Shown in pieces: positions 1 to 6,785 of a stretch of 33,495 nucleotides of DNA. Below the pieces are notes generated by a model. The model did no database searches and was not told the DNA's origin. It saw nothing but the letters and a program-made list of their open reading frames with translations. Origin of the DNA: Actinomadura kijaniata NBRC 14229 (GTDB taxonomy: Bacteria; Actinomycetota; Actinomycetes; Streptosporangiales; Streptosporangiaceae); the NCBI RefSeq assembly GCF_001552175.1, contig NZ_BCQR01000142.1, forward strand, positions 1-33,495, in the 5' to 3' direction. Position 1 is the stretch's first letter; the number at the start of each line of letters is the position of its first letter. The position numbers were made by a program, and so were the translations under genes.

Positions 1-1025
1 CCCCACCCCCCGCCGGGCCCCGCCGCGACGACCGCCTGGCCCAGCTCACCCCCGAACGCACCCTGCGCCGCCTGGAACTCCAGGTCACCCGCCGCCTCGA
101 CGGCCTGCTCAACGGCGAACACCTCGGCCTGCTCCCCGGCCCCGGCACCGAACTCGCCGAAGCACGCCTGTACCAACCCGGCGAAGACGACGTCCGCCAC
201 ATGGACTGGGCCGTCACCGCCCGCACCACCACCCCCCACGTCCGCGACCTGATCGCCGACCACGAACTGGAAGCCTGGGCCCTGGTCGACCTCACCCCCA
301 GCATGGACTTCAGCACCACCGACCTCACCAAACGCGAACTGGCCGTCGCCGCCCTGGCCGCCGTCGGCTTCCTCACCGTCCGCCTCGGCGACCGCGTCGG
401 CGCCTACCTGCTCCACCCCCACGGCCAACGCCGCTGGCCCGCCCGCACCGGCAAGGCCGCCCTCTACCACCTCCTGCAGGCCGTCCTGGACGCACCCCCC
501 GCCACCACACCCCCCGGACGCCTCCGCCGACCCGGCCCCCCACCCCCCGACCTCACCACCGGCATCACCGCCCTGCACCGCGGCCAGACCCGCCGCGGCC
601 TGCGCGTCGTCATCTCCGACTTCCTGCCCGCCCCCGGCGAACCCCTCGACACACCCCCCGCCTGGGAACGCCCCCTGCGCCGCCTGGCCGCCCGCCACCA
701 GGTCCTCGCCGTCGAGATCATCGACCCCCGCGAACTCGACCTGCCCGACATCGGCCTGGTCGAGATGACCGACCCCGAAACCGGAACCGTGCACGAGATC
801 GTCCTCAACCGCCGCACCCGCCAGCGCTACGCCGCCGCGGCCGCCGCCCAACGCGACCGCACCCGCGACGCCCTGCGCCGCAGCGGCGCCCACCACCTCA
901 TCCTGCGCACCGACCGCGACTGGATCGCCGACGTCGCCCGCTTCGCCCTGCGCCAGCGCCGCGCCGCCGGCCGCGCCATCCACACACCCGCCAGCCACAC
1001 CGCCAGCCCGGGGGGACGCCCGTGA
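1..1025 (+). CDS. DUF58 domain protein, 5' end outside window
   Basis: The reading frame is open from base 3, so the start lies upstream and about 340 residues are visible. The DUF58 signature is clear: an LLNGEH stretch, then RLYQPGEDDVRHMDWAVTAR with the conserved R-Y-GD-R-DW-TA-R pattern, followed by a degenerate VWA-like fold beginning ALVDLTPSMDF. The ATG at 201 lies inside the conserved core and is not the start. DUF58 proteins usually sit beside a MoxR AAA+ ATPase and VWA proteins, and are thought to act in chaperone-like maturation of envelope or metal proteins. The stop overlaps the start of the next gene by 4 bp (GTGA), so the two are co-translated. A moxR gene just upstream is expected but not visible. 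The exact function is unknown. Confidence 0.9.
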   Translation, partial: PPPAGPRRDDRLAQLTPERTLRRLELQVTRRLDGLLNGEHLGLLPGPGTELAEARLYQPGEDDVRHMDWAVTARTTTPHVRDLIADHELEAWALVDLTPSMDFSTTDLTKRELAVAALAAVGFLTVRLGDRVGAYLLHPHGQRRWPARTGKAALYHLLQAVLDAPPATTPPGRLRRPGPPPPDLTTGITALHRGQTRRGLRVVISDFLPAPGEPLDTPPAWERPLRRLAARHQVLAVEIIDPRELDLPDIGLVEMTDPETGTVHEIVLNRRTRQRYAAAAAAQRDRTRDALRRSGAHHLILRTDRDWIADVARFALRQRRAAGRAIHTPASHTASPGGRP

Positions 1026-1969
1026 CCTTCCTGTCGCCCGAACGCCTCTGGCTGCTGGCCCTCATCCCCGCCCTGGCCGCCGCCTACGTACTGGTCCAGC
1101 TCCGCCGACGCCGCAACACCGTCCGCTTCACCAACCTGGACCTGCTGGCACGCGTCGCCCCCCAGCGCCCCGGCTGGCGCCGCCACCTGGCCGCCGCCCT
1201 GTTCCTCGTCATGATCACACTCATGACCATCGGGTTCGCCCGCCCCGCCACCGGCGTCAAGGTCCCCCGCGACCGCGCCACCATCATGGTCGCCATCGAC
1301 GTCTCCCTGTCCATGATGGCCAAGGACGTCACCCCCGACCGCTTCACCGCCGCCAAAGAGGCCGCCAAGAAGTTCATCCGCGACCTGCCCACCCGCTTCA
1401 ACGTCGGCGTCGTCTCCTTCGCCGGCAACGCCAACCTCGTCGCCGCCCCCACCGCCGACCGCCAGTCCGCCATCACCGCCATCGACCAGCTCGCCATGGC
1501 CAAACGCACCGCCATCGGCGAAGCGGTCTTCACCAGCCTCCAGGCCATCCGCTCCTTCGACAGCCAGGCCGGACAGGACCCCCCACCCGCCCACATCGTC
1601 CTGCTGTCCGACGGCGACAACACCACCGGCCGCACCGTCTCCGAAGCCATCGACGCCGCCCGCGCCGCCCACACCCCCGTCTCCACCATCGCCTTCGGCA
1701 CCCCCTACGGCACCGTCGACATCGAAGGCGAGACCACCAGCGTCTCGGTCAACAAGGAGACCCTGCGCACCCTGGCCAACGGCACCCAGGGCAAGGCCTA
1801 CGAGGCCGCCGACGCCGGCCAGCTGTCAGAGGTCTACACCAACATCGGCAGCTCCCTCGGCTGGAAGACCGAACACCGCGACATCGCCGCCCGCTTCACC
1901 GGCCTGGCCCTGCTGTTCGCCCTCGCCGCCGCCGGAACCTCCCTGATCTGGTTCAACCGCCTCCCCTGA
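1022..1969 (+). CDS. VWA domain membrane protein (BatA-like)
   Basis: 315 residues, starting at a GTG that overlaps the upstream stop. Two hydrophobic helices at the N-terminus (about residues 9-25 and 57-75) and one at the C-terminus (about 290-310) enclose a soluble von Willebrand factor A domain. The metal-ion-dependent adhesion site is intact: AIDVSLSM gives the DxSxS motif, and LLSDGDNT supplies the later acidic residue. With the DUF58 gene this forms the usual MoxR-DUF58-VWA set, resembling BatA of the aerotolerance operons. It probably sits in the membrane and binds a partner through a divalent metal. The stop overlaps the convergent rhomboid-like gene by 17 bp, leaving no room for a separate terminator. 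Confidence 0.9.
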   Translation: MTFLSPERLWLLALIPALAAAYVLVQLRRRRNTVRFTNLDLLARVAPQRPGWRRHLAAALFLVMITLMTIGFARPATGVKVPRDRATIMVAIDVSLSMMAKDVTPDRFTAAKEAAKKFIRDLPTRFNVGVVSFAGNANLVAAPTADRQSAITAIDQLAMAKRTAIGEAVFTSLQAIRSFDSQAGQDPPPAHIVLLSDGDNTTGRTVSEAIDAARAAHTPVSTIAFGTPYGTVDIEGETTSVSVNKETLRTLANGTQGKAYEAADAGQLSEVYTNIGSSLGWKTEHRDIAARFTGLALLFALAAAGTSLIWFNRLP

Positions 1970-2780
1970 CCGGCGGCCCCACCTCCCCCGGCGACCCCAC
2001 CGCCCCAGGTCCCCGGTCCCGGCCCCCACACGCCGGGACCGGCAGACACCCCCGCAGATCCGGCGGCCGGCGCAACGGAGCCGCCCGCACCAGCACCCAC
2101 GCCACCCCCAGCCCACACACCGTGGCAAACAAATGCCCCAAATCCCACAACGTCCGGCTCCACACCACCGGACCCACCACCCCCACCCCCAACAACACCC
2201 ACCCCACCACCCGCCACCAACCCCGCATCACCAACACCGCCGCCGCACACCCCGCCACCATGATGTAACTCACCCCCACATCCGTCGTCACCGCCAACCG
2301 CGCCGAAGCCCGCCCCGCCTCCAACGCCCGCACCTCCACCAACGCCGTCAACAACGTCCCCAACACATGCCCCGCCAGCCCCACCACCACAATCCGCGGC
2401 GTCCCATACCGACGCTCCGCCCACGCCACCACCGACACGAACACCAGCACATACAACGGCAACCCAGCACCCTTGTCCGCCACCCACAACGCGCTGTGCA
2501 ACAACGCCCGCAACGGCGCCCGATGCAGATTCCGCAGATTCGTGCTCTGCAACGTCGTCAACAGATCCACCAACCTCGGCGGCGCCGCCAACTGCACCGA
2601 CGTCAACGCCGAGAACACCACGACATAACCGAACGTCGCCGGCGCCGACAACACCCACGCATGCGCCCACCGCGTCCACGGCGACACCCACCCCACCCAC
2701 CGCGCCGCCAGGCCCCACCACCGGCCCAGACCCCGCAACCCGTACCACACCAGCGCCAACAGCACACCCACAGCGATCAT
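1953..2780 (-). CDS. rhomboid-like multi-pass membrane protein
   Basis: A polytopic protein of about 275 residues with roughly six hydrophobic segments. It carries TTDVGVSYI and WDLGHLF, which resemble the GxS serine motif and the late histidine of rhomboid-fold proteins found in actinomycetes. A canonical GxSG is absent, because tyrosine follows the serine, so protease activity is uncertain. The frame stays open to 2969, but the divergent methyltransferase starts at 2855, so the true start must lie below that. The ATG at 2780 begins directly in the first helix. GTG codons at 2798-2804 are alternatives, and none has a strong ribosome binding site. The C-terminal 40 residues are Pro/Gly-rich. 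The membrane topology makes this frame more credible than the long overlapping Gly/Val-rich frame. Confidence 0.65.
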   Translation of the reverse strand: MIAVGVLLALVWYGLRGLGRWWGLAARWVGWVSPWTRWAHAWVLSAPATFGYVVVFSALTSVQLAAPPRLVDLLTTLQSTNLRNLHRAPLRALLHSALWVADKGAGLPLYVLVFVSVVAWAERRYGTPRIVVVGLAGHVLGTLLTALVEVRALEAGRASARLAVTTDVGVSYIMVAGCAAAVLVMRGWWRVVGWVLLGVGVVGPVVWSRTLWDLGHLFATVCGLGVAWVLVRAAPLRRPPDLRGCLPVPACGGRDRGPGAVGSPGEVGPPVRGGG

Positions 2781-2840
2781 CGCCGCACACTGTCCCACCA
2801 CCACGCCCCACCGCCGCGCAACGACACCCCGCCCAGCCGG

Positions 2841-2857
2841 TAAGGTCGCACGACGTG
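2841..2857 (+). promoter_or_regulatory. possible leaderless -10 of the methyltransferase gene
   Basis: TAAGGT at 2841-2846 lies 8 nt before the GTG at 2855, and no Shine-Dalgarno sequence is present. This fits a leaderless transcript starting at or near the GTG. No -35 is recognisable, so the call is weak. Confidence 0.35.
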
Positions 2858-3472
2858 GGGGAACACTACTTCGCCGAACAGCCCGGAACCGCCAGCCGCA
2901 CGCGCACCATCGACCTGGTCCTGCCCGACCTGCACCTGCGCCTGGCCACCGACCGCGGCGTCTTCTCACCCGACCGCGTCGACCTGGGCACCCGCATCCT
3001 GCTGGAGACCGTCCCGGCGCCCCCGGACACCGGCGACCTGCTCGACCTGGGCTGCGGCTACGGCCCCATCGCCCTCACCATGGCCACCCGCGCGCCGCAG
3101 GCGCGGATATGGGGCGTCGATGTCAATCGACGCGCGATCGAGCTGGCTGAGCGTAATGCCCAAACCGCCGACCTTGACAACGTAAGGTTCGGTCTGGCCG
3201 ACGACATCGACCCCGACCTGCGCTTCGCGGCGATCTGGTCCAACCCCCCGATCCGCATCGGCAAGGCCGCCCTGCACGACCTGCTGCTCACCTGGCTGCC
3301 CCGCCTCACCCCCACCGGCCAGGCCCACCTGGTCGTCCAGAAACACCTGGGCTCGGACTCCCTCCAGCGCTGGCTGGCCGACCAGGGCTTCCCCACCCGA
3401 CGCCTCGCCTCCCGCTCGGCCTACCGGATCCTCCAGGTCTCGGCCCGCACCCAGGAAGGACAGACCCGATGA
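2855..3472 (+). CDS. class I SAM methyltransferase, RsmC/MTS-like
   Basis: 205 residues from a GTG. Motif I is LLDLGCGYGPIAL (about residues 62-74), the acidic motif II is WGVDVNRRAIELAERN, and the catalytic motif IV is SNPPIRIGK. NPP followed by an aromatic or aliphatic residue is typical of MTS-fold rRNA guanine-N2 methyltransferases such as RsmC, and of related small-domain enzymes. It has the length of a single catalytic domain, without the N-terminal pseudo-domain of E. coli RsmC. The stop overlaps the SpoU methyltransferase start by 4 bp (ATGA), so the two RNA-modification genes are coupled. Codons about 3105-3200 are strikingly unlike the rest: ATA, CGA, CTT, GTA, AGG and AAT occur together. 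The rRNA target is inferred. Confidence 0.88.
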   Translation: MGEHYFAEQPGTASRTRTIDLVLPDLHLRLATDRGVFSPDRVDLGTRILLETVPAPPDTGDLLDLGCGYGPIALTMATRAPQARIWGVDVNRRAIELAERNAQTADLDNVRFGLADDIDPDLRFAAIWSNPPIRIGKAALHDLLLTWLPRLTPTGQAHLVVQKHLGSDSLQRWLADQGFPTRRLASRSAYRILQVSARTQEGQTR

Positions 3473-4017
3473 GCACGCCCGCCGGGCCCCGCAAGCAGCT
3501 GCGCCCCACCGACGTCAAACGCCTCAACCGCGACTGGCGCCGCCGCACCGAGGGCCGCCTGGGCCTGCTGGTCGAATCGGTCACCCAGCCGTTCAACATG
3601 GGCTCCATCATCCGCAGCGCCGCCGTCTTCGGCGTGGAGCACCTGTGGCTGGCCGGCAACGCCATCCACCCCGACCACCGCAACGTCGACAAGACCGCCC
3701 TGGGCACCGAGCGCCTGGTCGCCTGGGAACACGCCGGAACCGCCGCCGAGGCCGCCGCCACCGTCCGCAAGCAGGGCCTGCGCCTGGTCGCGATCGAGCT
3801 CACCGGCGACGCCGTCCCCCTGCACGAGGCGCCCCTGGACGGCGACGTGTGCCTGGCCGTGGGCGGCGAGGACCATGGCTGCTCCCCCGCCCTGCTGGCC
3901 GCCGCCGACGCCGTCGCCTACATCCCCCAGATCGGCCGCGTCGGCTCCCTCAACGTCGCCGTCGCCACCGCCATCGCCCTGGCCGAGGCCCGCCGCCGCG
4001 AATGGGCCGCCACCTGA
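3469..4017 (+). CDS. SpoU/TrmH family RNA 2'-O-methyltransferase
   Basis: 182 residues with the three SPOUT motifs in order: motif 1 FNMGSIIRSAAVFG with the catalytic Arg, motif 2 AVGGEDHG, and motif 3 IPQIGRVGSLNVAVA. The trefoil-knot fold and this motif set match tRNA Gm18 methyltransferase TrmH and its rRNA relatives. Length fits the catalytic core without the N-terminal substrate domain of the 23S Gm2251 enzymes, so a tRNA target is more likely, by inference only. It starts at an ATG overlapping the previous stop. Transcription probably ends at the GC hairpin at 4046-4071. Confidence 0.9.
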   Translation: MSTPAGPRKQLRPTDVKRLNRDWRRRTEGRLGLLVESVTQPFNMGSIIRSAAVFGVEHLWLAGNAIHPDHRNVDKTALGTERLVAWEHAGTAAEAAATVRKQGLRLVAIELTGDAVPLHEAPLDGDVCLAVGGEDHGCSPALLAAADAVAYIPQIGRVGSLNVAVATAIALAEARRREWAAT

Positions 4018-4045
4018 CGACCCGCCGAGCCGGCTGAGCGTGGAC

Positions 4046-4071
4046 GGGCGCGGGCGGCACGGCCCGCGCCC
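4046..4071. terminator. bidirectional hairpin terminator
   Basis: Perfect 10-bp stem, GGGCGCGGGC (4046-4055) with GCCCGCGCCC (4062-4071), and a 6-nt loop. It lies between the convergent methyltransferase and EF-hand genes, directly against the EF-hand stop codon. There is no T tract, which is common in actinomycetes. Confidence 0.7.
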
Positions 4072-4290
4072 CTACCGCCGGGCCTCCTCCATCAGCGCCG
4101 CGAACTCCTCCAGCGAGATCTTCCCGTCCCCGTTGGCGTCGGCCGCCACGACCACCTCCACGGCCCGCAGGGTGCTGACCTCCTGCCCCAGCACCCGCAT
4201 CAGGTTCTTCACCTCCTCCACCGACACGAACCCGTCGCCGTCCGCATCGACCATCTCGAACGTCGCCCGGTACTGCTCCACATCCGCCAT
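4072..4290 (-). CDS. small two-EF-hand calcium-binding protein
   Basis: 72 residues with two canonical EF-hand loops: residues 15-26 (DADGDGFVSVEE) and 51-62 (DANGDGKISLEE). Asp sits at loop positions 1, 3 and 5, and Glu at position 12. This is half the size of calmodulin, and matches the small soluble calcium-binding proteins of Streptomyces and relatives. No signal peptide, so it is cytoplasmic. A good Shine-Dalgarno sequence (GGGGAGGAG, about 6 nt before the ATG) supports the start. It is divergent from the phosphodiesterase gene. Role (calcium buffer or sensor) is inferred. Confidence 0.93.
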   Translation of the reverse strand: MADVEQYRATFEMVDADGDGFVSVEEVKNLMRVLGQEVSTLRAVEVVVAADANGDGKISLEEFAALMEEARR

Positions 4291-4390
4291 GGCGGCTCCT
4301 CCCCTGGTGCGACAACTGACGCTCCAGGACGGTAGCAGTTCCCAGCCCCCGCCCTTGACAAAGTAAGGTCCGGTCGGGGACCGGGACCGG

Positions 4391-4405
4391 CATAATCGTC
4401 CCGTG
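4391..4405 (+). promoter_or_regulatory. leaderless promoter -10 of the GDPD gene
   Basis: CATAAT at 4391-4396 is followed by exactly 6 nt and then the GTG start at 4403. The transcript should begin at the start codon, and no Shine-Dalgarno sequence is present. TTGACA at 4354-4359 is 31 bp upstream, too far to be the partner -35. Confidence 0.6.
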
Positions 4406-5224
4406 GCGCGTTCCTACGAATTCCTCGACCACCCCGGACCCATCCCCTTCGCCCACCGCGGCGGCAACGGCCGCCCCGAGAACTCCATGGCCGCCTTCCA
4501 ACGCGCCGTCGACCTGGGCTACCGCTACCTGGAGACCGACGCCCACGCCACCGCCGACGGCAAGGTCGTCGCCTTCCACGACCGCACCCTGGACCGCGTC
4601 ACCGACCGCACCGGCGCCATCGCCGCCCTCCCCTACAGCGAGGTCGCCAAGGCCCGCATCGACGGGACCGAGCCCATCCCCCTGCTGGAGGACCTGCTGG
4701 GCTCCTTCCCCGACGCCCGCGTCAACATCGACCTCAAGGACGCCCCCGTCATCGGCCCCCTCGCCGAGGTCCTGCACCGCACCAAGGCCTGGCACCGCGT
4801 CTGCGTCACCTCCTTCTCCACCCGCCGCCTGGCCCAGATGCGCGCCCGCCTCCCCCTCTACACCGACGCCGACGTGTGCATGTCCCTGGGCCCGCGCGGC
4901 GTGGCGGCCCTGCGCGCCCGCTCGGCCGGAGGCCCGGCCGGAAAGCTCATCCGCCTGGCCGCCACCGGCATCGCCTGCGCCCAGGTCCCCCACAGCCTGG
5001 GCCCGATGCCGTTCGTCAGCGCGTCGTTCATCGCCCAGGCCCACGAACTGGGGTTGCAGGTCCACGCCTGGACCGTCAACGACCCCCTGGAGATGGAACG
5101 CCTCCTCGACATGGGCATCGACGGCATCATGACCGACGAGCTGGTGACCCTCCGCCACGTCATGGCCGCCCGCGGCCAGTGGTTCCGCCCTCTCCCCTCC
5201 CCCGACTCCTGCCACCAGGGTTAG
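4403..5224 (+). CDS. glycerophosphodiester phosphodiesterase
   Basis: 273 residues of the GDPD TIM-barrel family. Catalytic and metal residues are visible near the N-terminus: AHRGG, then PENS, then YLETDAHATADG, then FHDRTLDRVTD. NIDLKD follows mid-protein, and VHAWTVND and GIDGIMTDE lie in the C-terminal strands. These supply the His pair and Glu/Asp metal ligands. It should hydrolyse glycerophosphodiesters to glycerol-3-phosphate and an alcohol. No signal peptide is visible, so it is probably cytoplasmic and acts in phospholipid turnover. The GTG start is supported by the leaderless promoter geometry. It is a single-gene unit ending at the hairpin at 5248-5281. Confidence 0.93.
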   Translation: MARSYEFLDHPGPIPFAHRGGNGRPENSMAAFQRAVDLGYRYLETDAHATADGKVVAFHDRTLDRVTDRTGAIAALPYSEVAKARIDGTEPIPLLEDLLGSFPDARVNIDLKDAPVIGPLAEVLHRTKAWHRVCVTSFSTRRLAQMRARLPLYTDADVCMSLGPRGVAALRARSAGGPAGKLIRLAATGIACAQVPHSLGPMPFVSASFIAQAHELGLQVHAWTVNDPLEMERLLDMGIDGIMTDELVTLRHVMAARGQWFRPLPSPDSCHQG

Positions 5225-5247
5225 CGGCGACAGGGTGAGCAGCGACC

Positions 5248-5281
5248 GCCGCGCCCGGAGCCGGACGGCCCCGGGCGCGGC
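5248..5281. terminator. bidirectional hairpin terminator
   Basis: An 11-bp perfect stem, 5248-5258 with 5271-5281, and a 12-nt GC-rich loop. It lies between the convergent GDPD and DinB-like genes and has no T tract. Confidence 0.65.
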
Positions 5282-5330
5282 ACGGTGATCGTTGCCATCA
5301 CAGGCCGGGCGTCGGTCTCCTCAAGGTCCG

Positions 5331-5864
5331 CTACGGGGCGGCCGTCCCCGCCGCGGCTTCGGCGCCGCCCGGCAGGAGGGCCAGGAGCTGCCTGGTGTGA
5401 CCGGGCAGCTCGGTTTCCGCGAGCCCGGTGAGAAGGTCCCTCAGCGGCAGGGGCCGGTCGACCAGGACGGCGTCGTGGGACAGCAGCCGGGTGGGCACCG
5501 GTGTGTCGAGTTCGGCGTCGCTCAGCATCGGCCCGCCGAGCGCGCACAGGGCGTCCGCCTGGAGGCGGATGCGGTCCCGCAGCCCCGCGTTGCCCCCGGC
5601 CAACGTGATGAGGCGTTCGATGGTCCAGGTGTCGAGCGCCATGCGGTTGTCGTAGGTGGCGTTCACCCCCGCGGTGATGGCGGACACCGCGGTGATGGTG
5701 GTGGCGTTGATGAGGGCGACGTGCGCCAGGATCTGGTCGGCGTTCCATTCGCCGGCCGGCGGGGCGGGACCCGCGCCGCTGGAGCCGGTGTCGCCGGAGT
5801 CGGCGACGGTGGCGGCGGCGTCCAGCAGCGCGCGGTAGGCCCCCCGGAGCGGGGCGGTGTCCAT
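5331..5864 (-). CDS. DinB / mycothiol-isomerase-like four-helix protein
   Basis: 177 residues. EWNADQILAHVALIN resembles the first metal-ligand helix of DinB and mycothiol-dependent maleylpyruvate isomerase N-terminal domains (W-x-DxxxHVA). A later ELPGHTRQLL could carry the second ligand histidine. Such proteins bind a divalent metal and often use mycothiol or bacillithiol. The reaction here is unknown. The frame extends upstream to 6614, but that part is antisense shadow; the ATG at 5864 has GAGGGA upstream. It is the second gene of the ArsR-SRPBCC operon, 53 bp after its stop. Family membership rests on the short motif and length. Confidence 0.7.
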   Translation of the reverse strand: MDTAPLRGAYRALLDAAATVADSGDTGSSGAGPAPPAGEWNADQILAHVALINATTITAVSAITAGVNATYDNRMALDTWTIERLITLAGGNAGLRDRIRLQADALCALGGPMLSDAELDTPVPTRLLSHDAVLVDRPLPLRDLLTGLAETELPGHTRQLLALLPGGAEAAAGTAAP

Positions 5865-5917
5865 CGTGTCTTCCCTCTTTCCGGTGTCGCGCGGCAGGTG
5901 CCGGGGCGGGCGCCGTC

Positions 5918-6727
5918 TCAGGCGTGCGCGTCCGACATCTCCCACGGCGCCTGCGGAAGGACCTCGCCGGTCTCCAGCAGCGACTTGAGGTTGGCCAGCA
6001 CCGCCGGCCACCCGCGCGAGACTCCGTCGAACATCTCCCGGTTGGGGAAGTTCTCGTGGGTCACGGTGAGGCGGACGATGTCCTGGTGCGGTTCGACGAG
6101 GAAGGTGACCAGCGACGGCTCCCGGGACGACTCGGCGTCGGGGACGTCGTCGAAGGTGATGACCAGGCGCGTCGGGGGGTCGGTCTCGACGACCCTGCCG
6201 ACGACGTCGACGACGCCCGAGCCGTCGGCGCGCCGGTGCTCCCAGGTCGAGCCCGGCTGCCAGTCCGAGACGTTGGCGTGCCCCCAGTAGCGGGCCGTCA
6301 GGTCCGCGTCGGTCAGGGCGCGCCACACCTGTTCCGCGCTCGCGCGGATGTAGGTGACGTAGACGTAGGTCGGCACGGACGTGAGCGTGTCGGTCATGGT
6401 GTACTCCTCTGCCTGGTGCTTGATGGCGCTGATGGCTTGCAGGCGGGGCCTGTCGAACTCCGAGATCCAGCGCTCCTCGATCTCGTGGATCGGTGTCGGG
6501 TTGAGGTAGTGGAGGCGTTCCCGTCCGCGGCGCACGACGGTCACGAGGTTGGCGCGCTCCAGGACGTCCAGGTGCTGGGTCGCCGACTGGCGCGCCATGT
6601 CCAGGTGTTCGCACAGCTCGCTCAGCGTCTGCCCGTTGTGCTCGCGCAGACGGTCCAGCAGTAGGCGGCGGGTCGGATCGGCCAGCGCTTTGAAGACCGA
6701 GTCCATCGCTCTCGCTTCCAGGCTCAC
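5918..6727 (-). CDS. ArsR-family repressor fused to an SRPBCC (AHSA1) domain
   Basis: 269 residues from a leaderless GTG. Residues about 8-105 are a winged helix of ArsR type: KALADPTRRLLLDRL, TLSELCEHLDMARQSATQHL as recognition helices, then VVRRGRERLHYLN as the wing. No cysteine metal motif is visible, so a metal sensor is unlikely. Residues about 120-265 are a START/AHSA1-like SRPBCC fold (YIRASAEQVWRALTDADLTARYWG) that should bind a hydrophobic ligand. In many actinomycetes these are two adjacent genes; here one frame joins them through YTMTDTLTS, where the internal Met may be the relic start. It probably represses its own operon through the palindrome at 6733-6760 and is released by a ligand on the SRPBCC domain. 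Confidence 0.9.
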   Translation of the reverse strand: MSLEARAMDSVFKALADPTRRLLLDRLREHNGQTLSELCEHLDMARQSATQHLDVLERANLVTVVRRGRERLHYLNPTPIHEIEERWISEFDRPRLQAISAIKHQAEEYTMTDTLTSVPTYVYVTYIRASAEQVWRALTDADLTARYWGHANVSDWQPGSTWEHRRADGSGVVDVVGRVVETDPPTRLVITFDDVPDAESSREPSLVTFLVEPHQDIVRLTVTHENFPNREMFDGVSRGWPAVLANLKSLLETGEVLPQAPWEMSDAHA

Positions 6728-6732
6728 CTCGC

Positions 6733-6760
6733 CATTATGCAGGTATTTACCTGCATAATG
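6733..6760. promoter_or_regulatory. perfect palindromic operator in the arsR promoter
   Basis: CATTATGCAGGTA, then TT, then TACCTGCATAATG: a 13+13 bp perfect inverted repeat. On the minus strand it fills the promoter. TTGACA (6759-6764) is the -35 and CATAAT (6734-6739) the -10, with a 19-bp spacer (17 if TGCATA is used). The GTG start lies 6 nt after the -10. A bound dimer would block RNA polymerase. Confidence 0.85.
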
Positions 6761-6785
6761 TCAATGGCACCTCCTCCGCCGCTGG

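Noticed and set aside
1834..2843. Long overlapping frames on both strands (a Gly/Val-rich minus frame and a His/Pro/Arg-rich plus frame)
   Set aside because: Composition is that of GC-rich shadow frames; only the frame at 1953-2780 has coherent membrane helices.
4354..4368. TTGACA plus TAAGGT as a sigma-70 promoter of the GDPD gene
   Set aside because: The two hexamers are only 3 bp apart, and TTGACA is 31 bp from the better -10 (CATAAT). Reported instead as a shared motif of unknown role.
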